A model generated the notes under the pieces. The model ran no database searches, was not told the origin of the DNA, and saw nothing but the letters and a program-made list of their open reading frames with translations. 64,000 nucleotides of DNA from Cognatiluteimonas weifangensis (GTDB lineage Bacteria > Pseudomonadota > Gammaproteobacteria > Xanthomonadales > Xanthomonadaceae): positions 1 through 64,000 of the forward strand of contig NZ_QVPD01000003.1 in NCBI RefSeq assembly GCF_003416885.1. The letters are read 5' to 3'. Below, piece by piece: positions 15,505-24,511 of the stretch (position 1 is its first letter; every line of letters starts with the position of its first letter). Made by a program: the position numbers and the translations under genes.

Positions 15505-16594
15505 TGAATCCGCCCCGAAGCCTGTCGGCGCATTCCTCGTCTCCCGAGTGCCAAGTGATTCCGCAGCGGAAGCCGGCGGCCCGGCCTGTGTAGGGCCCGC
15601 CGTGAAGCCATCCCCCGAGCGCGGAAGTTTTGCGGGGAAGCCGGCGGCCCGACCTGTGCAGGACGCGCGGTGAATACAACCCTCAAGCGCGGGTACCTCG
15701 GCGGAGGGAAGCCGGTGGCCCACCCTTGCAGGACGCGCAGCGAATACATGCTTCAGGTGCGGAGGCATCTGCGGGGGGAAGCCGGCGGCCCGGCCTGTGC
15801 GGGACACGCCGTGAATACATCCCTGTAGGCTCCTCGGCGGCTTGCTCGCCTGCGCACTCCTGCGCAGGCGGCAAGACCGGGGTGGGCCATCCCTGGCCCA
15901 CCCGTCCGGCGCAGTGCGCCGGACCCATGCCGCCGACGGTCCCGCACAGGCCGGGCCACCGGCTTCCGGCAAGTGAGTCGGCGTCTGTAAAAAGAGCCGC
16001 CGAAGCGACGATCTTCAATCTCGCCAAGTCGCCGGCCGGCGGGCTGGGGGTGCGGAGAGTGGGCCATGGATGGCCCACGACCCGACTTAAAGACAGGAGG
16101 TCGTCAGGAGGGCGCAGCACCCCCAGCCCGCCGGGCGGCGACTCCCTCCGAAGCCGATCTCCCGACTGCAGACGTGACGGCCCGTTAGGGCATGCGTGGC
16201 CCGCGCCCGACTTGAAGACAGGGACGTCGCCGGGAGGGCGCAACACCCAGCTCGCCGGGCGGCGCCTCTTTCCGAAGCCGATCTCACCAGGGCAGGGATG
16301 CCCTACAACCAGACTGGAGGTCGTCCGCAGGCGCAGTACCCCCTCAATCCTCCCGGGCACCGACTGCGTCCGAAGCCGGAATGAGAGAAGAACATTCGTG
16401 TCCGCCTGTCGGGGCAGACGAAAGTGCAGTGCGCGCGCCATGGCGCCGACACCCGGCGGGGAGCGGAACAGGGGGGATCCGGAATTCCCCGCCGGGCATC
16501 GACATGGAACGGACGCCGTTTGGGTCGCAATGCGACGCAACCGGTCAATGGCGGGCGCTAGCTTGCAGGCCGGCGCCGGGCAGCGCAAGGCCGT
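15505..16594. repeat. intergenic repeat cluster 1
   Basis: No protein-coding gene. Four tandem units of about 70 bases begin GAAGCCGGCGGCCC at 15569, 15637, 15708 and 15778. After a palindromic joint (near 15830-15960) come units of about 110-125 bases that share GACTTAAAGACAG and CCGAAGCCGATCTC (from about 16030, 16208 and 16306). The first holds an inverted repeat with arms 16038-16053 and 16117-16132 and an inner hairpin 16059-16078. The same two unit types recur at 34.5-35.15 kb and, inverted, at 53.0-53.75 kb. From 16390 to 16594 I see nothing recognisable. Confidence 0.8.
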
Positions 16595-17107
16595 TCAGGG
16601 GGTCGTAATGCGACGCCGGTCGCGCTCCTGACTGCTGCGCCGGATTCTTTGCTCCAGGGTCGAGCCACGCCGCGGCGCGGTCGTGGGGGCCGGAGCGGAA
16701 CTGGGGGCAGGCGTCGTGATCCGACGCGGCGACGCGGGTTCCGCATCCCGGGTCTGCGGCCGGCGCTCGCGGAGCCTGTCGAGATCGCGCCACGGCGGCC
16801 GCGGCCGATCGCCGTCGCCCGAATGATCGTGGTCGCCATCCGGACGCGGGCGCACCGGCGGCCGGTACGGATAACCGTAGTAGTAGGGGTAGTAACCGCC
16901 GTAATAGCCGTACGGGTAATAGCCGTAGCCGAAGCTGCCGCTCCAGCCGGGATAGCCGTAGTAGCCGTAAGGGGCACCGTAGTAGCGGTACTGCGTGCTC
17001 GGCTGACCGTAGTAGTAGTCGCCGGCGCCGCCCCGGTACTGGTAACCGGTCACGCAGCCGGCCAGCAGCGCGGCGGCGAACGCGGGAAGCAGCAGCTTGC
17101 GGATCAT
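16595..17107 (-). CDS. Tyr/Gly-rich lipoprotein
   Basis: 170 aa. Start ATG 17107 gives MIRKLLLPAFAAALLAGCVTG, a lipoprotein signal with Cys18. Residues 20-85 are dominated by Tyr, Gly and Pro (YGYYGYPGWSGSFGYGYYPY style), and the C-terminal half is rich in Arg, Asp and Pro, so both are low complexity and probably unstructured. Similar Tyr/Gly-rich envelope lipoproteins occur in Xanthomonadaceae without known function. The long frame upstream of the ATG has no signal and is not used. Confidence 0.75.
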   Translation of the reverse strand: MIRKLLLPAFAAALLAGCVTGYQYRGGAGDYYYGQPSTQYRYYGAPYGYYGYPGWSGSFGYGYYPYGYYGGYYPYYYGYPYRPPVRPRPDGDHDHSGDGDRPRPPWRDLDRLRERRPQTRDAEPASPRRITTPAPSSAPAPTTAPRRGSTLEQRIRRSSQERDRRRITTP

Positions 17108-17316
17108 GGTCGCGCCCCTGTCTCGATGCGGCCAGCATCGGCCGCCGGCATTGAATCCGTGCTTAACCCGGCCGGCGGAGCGACCGCGGGCCGATACTGC
17201 CACGCGCAGCGGCCGTGCGCCCTGCGCGCGACGGCACCGCCCTCGCGGCAGGGCCGCCGCCGGTGCCGTGGCTGCGGTCGCGCCGGCAGCGGCCGTCGAC
17301 GCGCTAGGATCGCAGG

Positions 17317-18297
17317 ATGGACGGAACCTCGCTGGCGCTGCCGACCTTCACCGACGTGCTCGCCGCCGCCGCGCGCATCGCCCCGCATGCGCACGTGACC
17401 CCGGTGCTGCGCTCGCGCACGCTCGACGCGCTGGCCGGCTGCGAGCTGCACTTCAAGTGCGAACCGCTGCAGCGCAGCGGCGCGTTCAAGTTCCGCGGCG
17501 CCTGCAATGCGGTGTGGTCGCTGCCGCAGGACGTCGCCGCGCGCGGCGTGGTCACCCATTCCTCCGGCAACCACGGCGGCGCGCTGGCGCTGGCGGCGCG
17601 CACCCGCGACATCGCCTGCCACGTGGTGGTGCCCGAAGGCGCGGTCGCGGCCAAGCTGGCGGCGATCGCCGGCTACGGCGCCCGCGTGCACCGCTGCGCG
17701 CCGACCATCGCCGCGCGCGAGGCCGCCGCGGCGCAGGTGCAGCGCGACACCGGCGCGACCCTGGTGCATCCCTATACCGATCCGCGGGTGATCGCCGGCC
17801 AGGGCACCGCGGCGCTGGAACTACTGGCGGCCGCACCCGCGCTTGACGCGCTGGTGGTGCCGGTCGGCGGCGGCGGCCTGGCGTCGGGCTGCGCGCTGGT
17901 GCTGGCGGCGCTGGCGCCGGCCTGCGAACTGCTGCTGGCCGAGCCGCGCGGCGCGGCCGACACCGCAGCGTCGCTGGCCGCCGGCCGCCGCGTCACCGAA
18001 TTCGTCCCCGACACCCTCTGCGACGGCCTGCGCGGCACCCTCGGCGCGCCGGATTTCGAGCTGCTGCACGCGCACGGCGCGCAGGTCGCGGTGGTCGAGG
18101 ACGCCGACACCGTCGCCGCGCTGCGCTTGCTGTGGACGCGGCTGAAGCTGCTGGTGGAACCGTCCTCGGCGATCGCGCTGGCGGCGGTGCTGCAGCAGCG
18201 CGAGCGCTTCGCCGGGCGCCGGGTCGGGGTGCTGCTGTCGGGCGGCAACGTCGATCCGGCCGCGGCAGCGCAATGGTTCGCGTCCGCAGCGACGTGA
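17317..18297 (+). CDS. threonine/serine dehydratase-like PLP enzyme (fold type II)
   Basis: 326 aa. Seen: SGAFKFRGA with the PLP lysine at K58, the phosphate/substrate loop SSGNHG at 82-87, the PLP phosphate-binding PVGGGGLASG near 181-190, and the closing LLSGGNVD. Length and motifs fit catabolic threonine dehydratase or serine racemase; there is no C-terminal ACT regulatory domain, so it is not biosynthetic IlvA. Cells use such enzymes to deaminate threonine or serine to 2-oxo acids in the cytoplasm. Substrate between L-Thr, L-Ser and racemisation is undecided. ATG 17317 follows AGG at close spacing. Confidence 0.9.
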   Translation: MDGTSLALPTFTDVLAAAARIAPHAHVTPVLRSRTLDALAGCELHFKCEPLQRSGAFKFRGACNAVWSLPQDVAARGVVTHSSGNHGGALALAARTRDIACHVVVPEGAVAAKLAAIAGYGARVHRCAPTIAAREAAAAQVQRDTGATLVHPYTDPRVIAGQGTAALELLAAAPALDALVVPVGGGGLASGCALVLAALAPACELLLAEPRGAADTAASLAAGRRVTEFVPDTLCDGLRGTLGAPDFELLHAHGAQVAVVEDADTVAALRLLWTRLKLLVEPSSAIALAAVLQQRERFAGRRVGVLLSGGNVDPAAAAQWFASAAT

Positions 18298-18421
18298 GCC
18301 GGCGGCGCCCGGGTCCCGAGGTCGCAGTTGACCTGGCTCAAGACACACCGCCGCGCGCAGGCGTTACTGTCGTCGCGGCGACGCTGCCCGCCCCCCTTTC
18401 CGCTTGCCGACGAGGTGCCCC

Positions 18422-18961
18422 ATGAGCGTGTCCGTTCTGCCGCGATACCGCCCCGGCCTGCGCCGGCTGCACTGGCTGACTGCGGTGCTGGTGGCCGTGG
18501 CCTATGTGCTGATCGAGCAGCGCAACCTGTTCCCGCGCGGCAGCGGCGAACGCGCGGCGATGATGCAGGGGCACTACTGGACCGGACTGGCGATCTGGCT
18601 GCTGCTGTGGTGGCGGCTGGCGCTGCGCGCCGGCGGCGCGACCCCGCCGATCACGCCGCCGCTGCCGGGCTGGCAAGCCGGGCTGTCGCGGCTGCTGCAC
18701 CTGGCGCTGTACGCGTTCCTGCTGGCGATGCCGCTGCTGGGGCTGGCGACCGCGTGGACCGACGACAAGCCGCTGTATCTGCCGTTCACCGACTTCGCGC
18801 TGCCGGCGCTGCTGGCGCCGGACAAGGATCTGGCGCATCGGCTCGAGGACCTGCACGGCAGCATCGGCGAGGCGTTCTACTGGGTGATCGGCCTGCACAT
18901 CGTGGCCGCGCTGTACCACCACTGGTGGCGGCGCGACGACACCCTGCGGCGGATGCTGTAG
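18422..18961 (+). CDS. cytochrome b561 family protein
   Basis: 179 aa, four membrane helices at about 11-29, 47-65, 82-104 and 145-164. Haem-ligand histidines are visible at conserved places: LHWLTAV in helix 1, HYWTG before helix 2, and LHGSIGEAFYWVIGLHIVAALYHH in helices 3-4. Proteins of this family pass electrons between quinol and periplasmic or superoxide acceptors in the inner membrane. ATG 18422 with GAGGTGCCC just upstream. The partner is not visible in the neighbourhood. Confidence 0.93.
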   Translation: MSVSVLPRYRPGLRRLHWLTAVLVAVAYVLIEQRNLFPRGSGERAAMMQGHYWTGLAIWLLLWWRLALRAGGATPPITPPLPGWQAGLSRLLHLALYAFLLAMPLLGLATAWTDDKPLYLPFTDFALPALLAPDKDLAHRLEDLHGSIGEAFYWVIGLHIVAALYHHWWRRDDTLRRML

Positions 18962-19057
18962 GCCGCAGCGGCGCCGTCGCGACCGCAGCGTCCGGCGGCA
19001 ACGGTGCCGCGCACGGGCTCGGCTAGAATCCGCGGTCCCCGCGAACCGAGCCCGCGC

Positions 19058-20566
19058 ATGCCCCGACTGCTGCGTTCCCCCGATGTCTGGCTCGCCGCCC
19101 TGGCGCTGGTGCTGGCGCTGGCGCTGCTCGGCCAGCGCGGCATCTGGGACCCGGACGAGGGCCGCTACACCAACGTCGCGCTGCACATGCTCGACAGCGG
19201 CAACTGGCTGGAGCCGCACCGCAGCGAGGAAGTCGGACACTGGACCAAGCCGCCGCTGACCTACTGGGCGATCGCGGCCTCGGTGGCGACGTTCGGCCGC
19301 AACCCGTGGGCGGCGCGACTGCCGGCGGCGCTGTCGTACCTGCTGTGCACGTGGCTGGTGTGGCGCCTGGCGCGGCGGCTGGCGCCGGGCAGCGAGCGCC
19401 AGGCGGCGGCGATCTTCGCGACCATGCTGCTGCCGTTCGGCGCCGCGCAGCTGATCACCACCGACTACCTGCTCGCGGCCTGCGAGGCGCTGGCGCTGTA
19501 CGGGTTCGTCGAGGCGCGCTTCGGCGCGCCGCAGCAGGCGCGGCGCTGGCTGGCGCTGCTGTGGGCCGGCTTCGCGCTGGCGTTTTTGACCAAGGGTCCG
19601 CCGGGGCTGCTGCCGCTGCTGGCGGTGGCCGCTTTCGAGCTGCTGACCCCGGCCACCGACGCGTCCGGGCAGCGGCGCGCGCGGGTGCTGCAATGGTGGG
19701 GTCCGCTGCTGTTTGCGGCGATCGCGCTGCCGTGGTACCTGGCGGTGGTGCTGCGCAACCCGGGGCTGCTGGATTACTTCCTCGGCGCCGAGGTGGTGGA
19801 TCGCATCGCCAGCAACCATTTCAACCGCCACGGCCAGTGGTACGGCTGGCTGGCGATCTACGCGCCGACCCTGCTGCTGGGCACGCTGCCGTGGACCCCG
19901 GCGCTGTGGCGCTGGGCGCGGGCCCTGCCGGCGCGCCTGCGCACCTGGCGCACCCGCGCCGGCCGCGCCGACGATCGCGCCGGGCTGCTGCTGGCGCTGT
20001 GGCTGCTGCTGCCGCTGCTGGTGTTCTGCGTGTCGCGCTCGCGGTTGCCGCTGTACCTGCTGCCGCTGTTCGTGCCGCTGGCGCTGCTGGCCGCGCGCCA
20101 GCGCCAGGGCGAAGGCCGCGGCCTGCCGCGCTGGCGCTGGCTGCTGGCGTGGGCGGCACTGCTGCTGGCGCTGGAACTGGCGACCGCGCTGTGGCCGACG
20201 CACAAGGACGGCGCCGCCTGGCAGGCCGCGATCGCCGCGCGTGCGCCCGGCCGCGTCAGCCAGATCAACATCGTCGACGACATGGCGCGCTACGGCCTGT
20301 ACCTGCAGCTGGGCGTGGACGTGGAGAAGCTGTCGCTGCGGCCGCTGGCCCAGCCGCGCTTCAATCCCGAATACGACGAGGACCTGGCCGACGAGCTCGC
20401 CGACGACTACGACCCGCACGCGCTGTGGTTCACCAAGCAGGGCAACTACCCGGCGGTGCGGGCGCGGCTGCAGGCGCTGGGTTACGACGCCCTGCCGCAG
20501 GGCACGCCGTACCAGGGCCGCGTGCTGTTCCGGGTGCGCCGGCTCGAACACCGGGACGTGCCCTAG
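19058..20566 (+). CDS. ArnT-like glycosyltransferase (GT39/GT83 family)
   Basis: 502 aa. An integral inner-membrane protein with about ten or more helices. The extracytoplasmic loop motif IWDPDEGRYTNVALHMLDSGNW at about 27-48 has the acidic pair used by ArnT/PMT-type transferases, and VGHWTKPPLTYWAIA follows. They move a sugar from undecaprenyl phosphate to lipid A or protein in the periplasm; the sugar here cannot be told. No arn genes are near, so a lipid A aminoarabinose role is unproven. ATG 19058 was chosen over 19004 because it directly precedes the first helix. Confidence 0.88.
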   Translation: MPRLLRSPDVWLAALALVLALALLGQRGIWDPDEGRYTNVALHMLDSGNWLEPHRSEEVGHWTKPPLTYWAIAASVATFGRNPWAARLPAALSYLLCTWLVWRLARRLAPGSERQAAAIFATMLLPFGAAQLITTDYLLAACEALALYGFVEARFGAPQQARRWLALLWAGFALAFLTKGPPGLLPLLAVAAFELLTPATDASGQRRARVLQWWGPLLFAAIALPWYLAVVLRNPGLLDYFLGAEVVDRIASNHFNRHGQWYGWLAIYAPTLLLGTLPWTPALWRWARALPARLRTWRTRAGRADDRAGLLLALWLLLPLLVFCVSRSRLPLYLLPLFVPLALLAARQRQGEGRGLPRWRWLLAWAALLLALELATALWPTHKDGAAWQAAIAARAPGRVSQINIVDDMARYGLYLQLGVDVEKLSLRPLAQPRFNPEYDEDLADELADDYDPHALWFTKQGNYPAVRARLQALGYDALPQGTPYQGRVLFRVRRLEHRDVP

Positions 20567-20584
20567 AGCCGGACCGCGGCCGCG

Positions 20585-21496
20585 TCAGCGTTTGCGGATC
20601 GGGATGCGGCCGGCGGGGAAGCTGGCGATCTCGGCGCCGCCGCGTTCGCGGATCGGCGCGCCGGCCTCCGGCGCCCAGGCGATCGCGGTGATGGTTTCCC
20701 AGGTCGCGGGCAGGCCGTCGGCGCCGCCGTACGCGCGTGCGTAGGCCTCCGCCGCGCGCGCGAAGCGGGCCTTGCCGGTGAGCGTGCGTCGCCGCTCGCG
20801 CAGCGCATTGGTGGCGCCGAGCGCGCGCAGCTCGCGCATCAGCGCCGGCAGGTCGCGGTAGCGGCTGACGCTGACCTCGCGGTCGAGCACCGGATCGCGG
20901 AAGCCGCCCAGCAGCAGCGCGTCGCCGACCTGGGTCATCGCCGCGAACGGACTGACGTGCGGGGCCTGGGCGTCGGCCTCGGCGAACGCCTCGCGCAGTT
21001 CGATCAGGGTGTCCGGGCCGAAGGTCGACAGCAGCAGCACGCCGCCGGGACGCAGCGCGCGGCGGAAGCCGGTCAGCACCGCCGGCAGGTCCGCCACCCA
21101 CTGCACGCACAGATTGGTGAACAGCACGTCGAGGCTGTTGTCGGCCAGCGGCAGCGCGCGCGCGTCGGCGCACACCCGCACGATCCCGCGCCGCAGCGGA
21201 TGCCAGCCGGCCTGCCGCCGCGCCTGCTGCAGCATCGGCAGCGCCAGGTCGAACGCCAGCACCTCCGCCTTGGGCCAGCGCTCGCGCAGCGCCGCGGCGG
21301 CGCGGCCGGGGCCGCTGCCCAGGTCGAGCACGCGCTGCGGCGGCGGCGCATCCGCGCCGGTGCGTTTGACGTGGTGTTCCAGCGAATCCAGCAGGTGCGC
21401 CTCGACCCGGCGCTGCAGCGCGGCCGCGGCATCGTAGCCGGGCGCGGCGCGCGAGAACGCGCGGCGGACCTGGCGGGTGTCGAACAACTCGTTCAT
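20585..21496 (-). CDS. bioC: malonyl-ACP O-methyltransferase BioC
   Basis: 303 aa. SAM-binding motif RVLDLGSGPGRAA at about 55-67, N-terminal RRAFSRAAPGYDAAAALQRRV typical of BioC, and the SRYRDLPALMRELRALGATN stretch of the substrate lid. BioC methylates malonyl-ACP to disguise it as a fatty acid primer for pimeloyl synthesis, the first biotin step. It is the last gene of a five-gene leftward operon; its ATG overlaps the bioH stop (ATGA). Confidence 0.95.
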   Translation of the reverse strand: MNELFDTRQVRRAFSRAAPGYDAAAALQRRVEAHLLDSLEHHVKRTGADAPPPQRVLDLGSGPGRAAAALRERWPKAEVLAFDLALPMLQQARRQAGWHPLRRGIVRVCADARALPLADNSLDVLFTNLCVQWVADLPAVLTGFRRALRPGGVLLLSTFGPDTLIELREAFAEADAQAPHVSPFAAMTQVGDALLLGGFRDPVLDREVSVSRYRDLPALMRELRALGATNALRERRRTLTGKARFARAAEAYARAYGGADGLPATWETITAIAWAPEAGAPIRERGGAEIASFPAGRIPIRKR

Positions 21497-22269
21497 GCGG
21501 GGGTATCCAGGAAAGCCGCCAGGCGCGCAGCGAGCGCGTCGGCGTGGGTCAGGAACGGGGCGTGGCCGGCGTGCTCGAACACGTGCCACGCGGCGCCGGG
21601 CGTCAGCGCCGCGGCGGCGGCCATGGCGCGCGCATCCACCAGGCGGTCGCGGCGCCCGGCCAGCCACAGGCTCGGCACCCGCAGCTGCGGCAGCGCGGGG
21701 CGCAAGTCGGCGGTCTGCAGCAGCGCCAGGCCGTCGGCGAGTACCGCCGCGCTCGGCGCGCCCTGCGCGAACAACTCCTCGCGCAGCGCGCGGATCGCCT
21801 CGCGCGCGTGCTCGGCGCCGAAGGCTTCCAGCGCGACGAAACGCTCCAGGGTGGCGCGGTAGTCCGCGCGCAGGCCGGCGGCGAAGTCGCCGAAGATCTC
21901 CGCCGACACGCCGTAGCGCCAGTCCGCGCCGCGCACGAAACGCGGACTGGCGCACAGCAGCGCCAGCGCCGGCACCCGCTGCGGCAGGGTGCTGGCGGCG
22001 TGCAGCGCGAACAGGCCGCCCAGCGACCAGCCGCACCACGGCGCGACCGGGACCGTGGCGGCGATCGCCGCCACGCAAGGCTGCAACTGCAGCGGCACCG
22101 CGCAATCGCGGCTGCGGCCATGGCCGGGCAGGTCGACCACGTGCACGGTGTGGCGCGCGCGCAAGCGCGCGAGCAGCGGCGCGAACACGCCGCCGTGCAT
22201 CGCCCAGCCGTGCAGCAGCACCAGCGGCGGGCCGCGGCCGACGACTTCCACGTACAGGCGGCCGCTCAT
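21493..22269 (-). CDS. bioH: pimeloyl-ACP methyl ester carboxylesterase BioH
   Basis: 258 aa alpha/beta hydrolase. Nucleophile in GWSLGG (Ser82), acid in AGRRDRLVD (about 207), His in EHAGHAPFL (about 236), and the oxyanion HGWAMHGG at 20-27. BioH cleaves the methyl ester from pimeloyl-ACP so that BioF can use it. It overlaps both neighbours by four bases, so the operon is translationally coupled. Confidence 0.95.
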   Translation of the reverse strand: MSGRLYVEVVGRGPPLVLLHGWAMHGGVFAPLLARLRARHTVHVVDLPGHGRSRDCAVPLQLQPCVAAIAATVPVAPWCGWSLGGLFALHAASTLPQRVPALALLCASPRFVRGADWRYGVSAEIFGDFAAGLRADYRATLERFVALEAFGAEHAREAIRALREELFAQGAPSAAVLADGLALLQTADLRPALPQLRVPSLWLAGRRDRLVDARAMAAAAALTPGAAWHVFEHAGHAPFLTHADALAARLAAFLDTPA

Positions 22270-23285
22270 GCGCCGCGATCCGTGCGCAGCGCGCGCGGGT
22301 CCGGCGCCCGGCCCGCCGGCGGCCGCGCCACCATCCAGGCGAAAGCGGCGATCCCGGCCACCACCAGCGCCGCGCCCCACAGCGCGATCCCGTGCGGCCA
22401 CGCCTCGCCCAGCCACCACACCCCGAGCGCGGTCGCGAACAGCAGTTCCGCCGCCTGCATCGCCTCGGCCGCGCCGAGCGCGGCCGGATTGTCGCGGACC
22501 ATGCCGGTGGCCTGGAAGAACAGGATCGTGGCGATCACCCCGGCACTGAGCGCGACCGCGCCGGCGAGCAGCACCTGCGGCCAGGCCGGCGCCCCGGCCT
22601 GGGTCCAGCCGTAGCCGGCGATCAGCCACCACAGCGGCTGGCTGGCCAGCGTCATGCCGAACACGCGCTGGGTGGCGTTGAGGTCCTCGCCGCTGCGTTC
22701 CAGGTGCCGCAGCAGCAGGCGGTTGCCGAGCGGATACAGCAGCGCTGCCCCCAGTACGCAGCCCAGCGCGATCCAGGCCGCGCCGTCCATCCGCCCTTGC
22801 GCATGTCCCAGCTGCAGCAGCAGCACGCCGGCGAAGATCAGCGCGCCGATCGCGAACGCCGCGCGCGGGATGCGCCGGCGCGGGTCGCCGGGCGGCGCGT
22901 GGCGGTGCACGAACGGCGCGCACAGCATCCCCGCGATCACGGTGAACTGGAAACTGCCGGCCACCAGCCACGCCGGCCCGCTGTCGGCGGCGTAGGCCAG
23001 CAACACGTAGAAGCCGACGAAACCGATCGCGCTGCAGCGCAGCCAGGCTCCGGGGTGCGCACGCAGCGCCCGCCACACCGGGGCGATGCCGCCCTGCCAG
23101 GGCATCAGCGGCAGCAGCAGCGGCAGGGTGATCAGGTAGCGCAGCGACGCGGTCCAGGCCCAGTGGCCGCCGTCGCTGGCGATCGCGCGGTTGAGCACGT
23201 AGGTCTGGGTGAAGAACAGCGCCGACAGCAGCGCAAGCGCGATCGCCGCCAGCGCGCGGCGGGCGTCGTGCGGTGCCGCGCTCAT
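22266..23285 (-). CDS. multidrug-efflux/DMT-type transporter inside the biotin operon
   Basis: 339 aa with ten predicted membrane helices in two repeats, as in the drug/metabolite transporter superfamily; the family resembles the EmrE-like 'putative multidrug resistance efflux transporter' group. Seen: [32 protein letters not shown] in part at the N-terminus and [24 protein letters not shown] in the second repeat. Its start overlaps the bioF stop and its stop overlaps the bioH start, both by four bases. That coupling suggests a transport task linked to biotin or a precursor, which is inference. Confidence 0.88.
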   Translation of the reverse strand: MSAAPHDARRALAAIALALLSALFFTQTYVLNRAIASDGGHWAWTASLRYLITLPLLLPLMPWQGGIAPVWRALRAHPGAWLRCSAIGFVGFYVLLAYAADSGPAWLVAGSFQFTVIAGMLCAPFVHRHAPPGDPRRRIPRAAFAIGALIFAGVLLLQLGHAQGRMDGAAWIALGCVLGAALLYPLGNRLLLRHLERSGEDLNATQRVFGMTLASQPLWWLIAGYGWTQAGAPAWPQVLLAGAVALSAGVIATILFFQATGMVRDNPAALGAAEAMQAAELLFATALGVWWLGEAWPHGIALWGAALVVAGIAAFAWMVARPPAGRAPDPRALRTDRGA

Positions 23286-24508
23286 GCCCGTGCCGCGGCC
23301 GGCGTAACGACGGTGGTGCCGTCGCGGTGACCGGCGACCTGGTCGCGGGCGCGCTCCAGCGCCTCCAGCAGGGCGTCGACCTGCAGCCGCTCGTGTCCGG
23401 CGCCCAGGGTGATGCGCAAGCGCGCACCGCCTTCGGGCACGCTCGGCGGGCGGATCGCGGCGACCCAGAAACCGCGGTCCTCCAGCGCCGCCGCCATCGC
23501 GCTGGCGACGCGGTCGTCGCCCACTTGCAGCGGCTGGATCGCGCTGTCGGACGGCAGCAGCGACAACCCGCGCTGCACGGCGCCGGCGCGGAAGTGCGCG
23601 ATCGTGGCCTGCAGCTTGTCGCGCCGCCACTGGTCCTTGCGCGCCAGCTTCACCGCCGCCAGCGCCGCGGCGGCCAGCGCCGGCGGCAACGCGGTGGTGT
23701 AGAGGTAGGGACGCGCGGTCTCGGCCAGGTGCTGGATCAGGTCGGCGTCGCCGGCGACCACCGCGCCGTAGCTGCCCAGCGCCTTGCCCAGGGTCGCCAG
23801 CTGCAGCGGCACCTGGGCGACGCCGAGTTTCGCCGCCGCGACGCTGCCGCGGCCCTCGGGCCCGAGCACGCCGACGCCGTGGGCGTCGTCCACGTACAGC
23901 AGTGCGCGTTGCGCGCGCGCCACCAGCGCCAGCTGCCGCAGCGGCGCGACGTCGCCGTCCATGCTGAAGACGCCGTCGGTGGCCAAGATCGCCGCGCCCT
24001 CGGGCAGGCTGCGCAGCTGCCGGATCGCGCCTTCGGCATCGGCATGTGGATAGCGGCGCAGGCGGCAGCCGGCCAGGCGCGCGGCGTCGATCAGGCTGGC
24101 GTGGTTGAGCCGGTCCTGGACGCAGGCGTCGCCGTCGCCGAGCAGCGCCTGCAGCACCGCCAGGTTGGCCATGAAGCCGCTGCCGAACAGCAGCGCGCGC
24201 GGGGTGCCGAGCCAGTCGGCGACTTCCTTCTCCAGCGCGTCGTGCGCGGCGTGGTGGCCGCAGACCAGGTGCGAGGCGACGCCGCCGGCGCCGTCGCGCG
24301 CGGCGGTGTCCTGCAGCGCGTCGACCACGGCGAAATGCTGCGCCAGGCCGAGGTAGTCGTTGCCGCAGAAATCCAGCAGCCAGCGGCCGTCGACCTCGCA
24401 GCCGGTGCCGTCGCGGCGGCTGACGCTGCGCCGCGTGCGCGTGCGCCCGCGCGCCTCGCGCTGCGCGCGCGCGGCGGCGACACGCTGGTGCAGGTCCGGG
24501 CGCGCCAT
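23282..24508 (-). CDS. bioF: 8-amino-7-oxononanoate synthase BioF
   Basis: 408 aa. PLP enzyme of the alpha-oxoamine synthase family joining pimeloyl-ACP and alanine. Seen: [12 protein letters not shown] at 45-56, [16 protein letters not shown] at 109-124, [16 protein letters not shown] at 206-221, and [12 protein letters not shown] with the PLP lysine K242. Starts 3 bases after the bioB stop. Confidence 0.97.
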   Translation of the reverse strand: MARPDLHQRVAAARAQREARGRTRTRRSVSRRDGTGCEVDGRWLLDFCGNDYLGLAQHFAVVDALQDTAARDGAGGVASHLVCGHHAAHDALEKEVADWLGTPRALLFGSGFMANLAVLQALLGDGDACVQDRLNHASLIDAARLAGCRLRRYPHADAEGAIRQLRSLPEGAAILATDGVFSMDGDVAPLRQLALVARAQRALLYVDDAHGVGVLGPEGRGSVAAAKLGVAQVPLQLATLGKALGSYGAVVAGDADLIQHLAETARPYLYTTALPPALAAAALAAVKLARKDQWRRDKLQATIAHFRAGAVQRGLSLLPSDSAIQPLQVGDDRVASAMAAALEDRGFWVAAIRPPSVPEGGARLRITLGAGHERLQVDALLEALERARDQVAGHRDGTTVVTPAAARA

Positions 24509-24511
24509 GGC

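Noticed and set aside
15630-16631. A 333-codon frame across repeat cluster 1
   Set aside because: It is built from the tandem repeats, has no start signal or family pattern, and the same repeat units give stops in the other clusters.
18404-18421. Upstream in-frame ATG for the cytochrome b561 gene
   Set aside because: The ATG at 18422 gives the usual N-terminus and has a ribosome site; the extra six residues do not.
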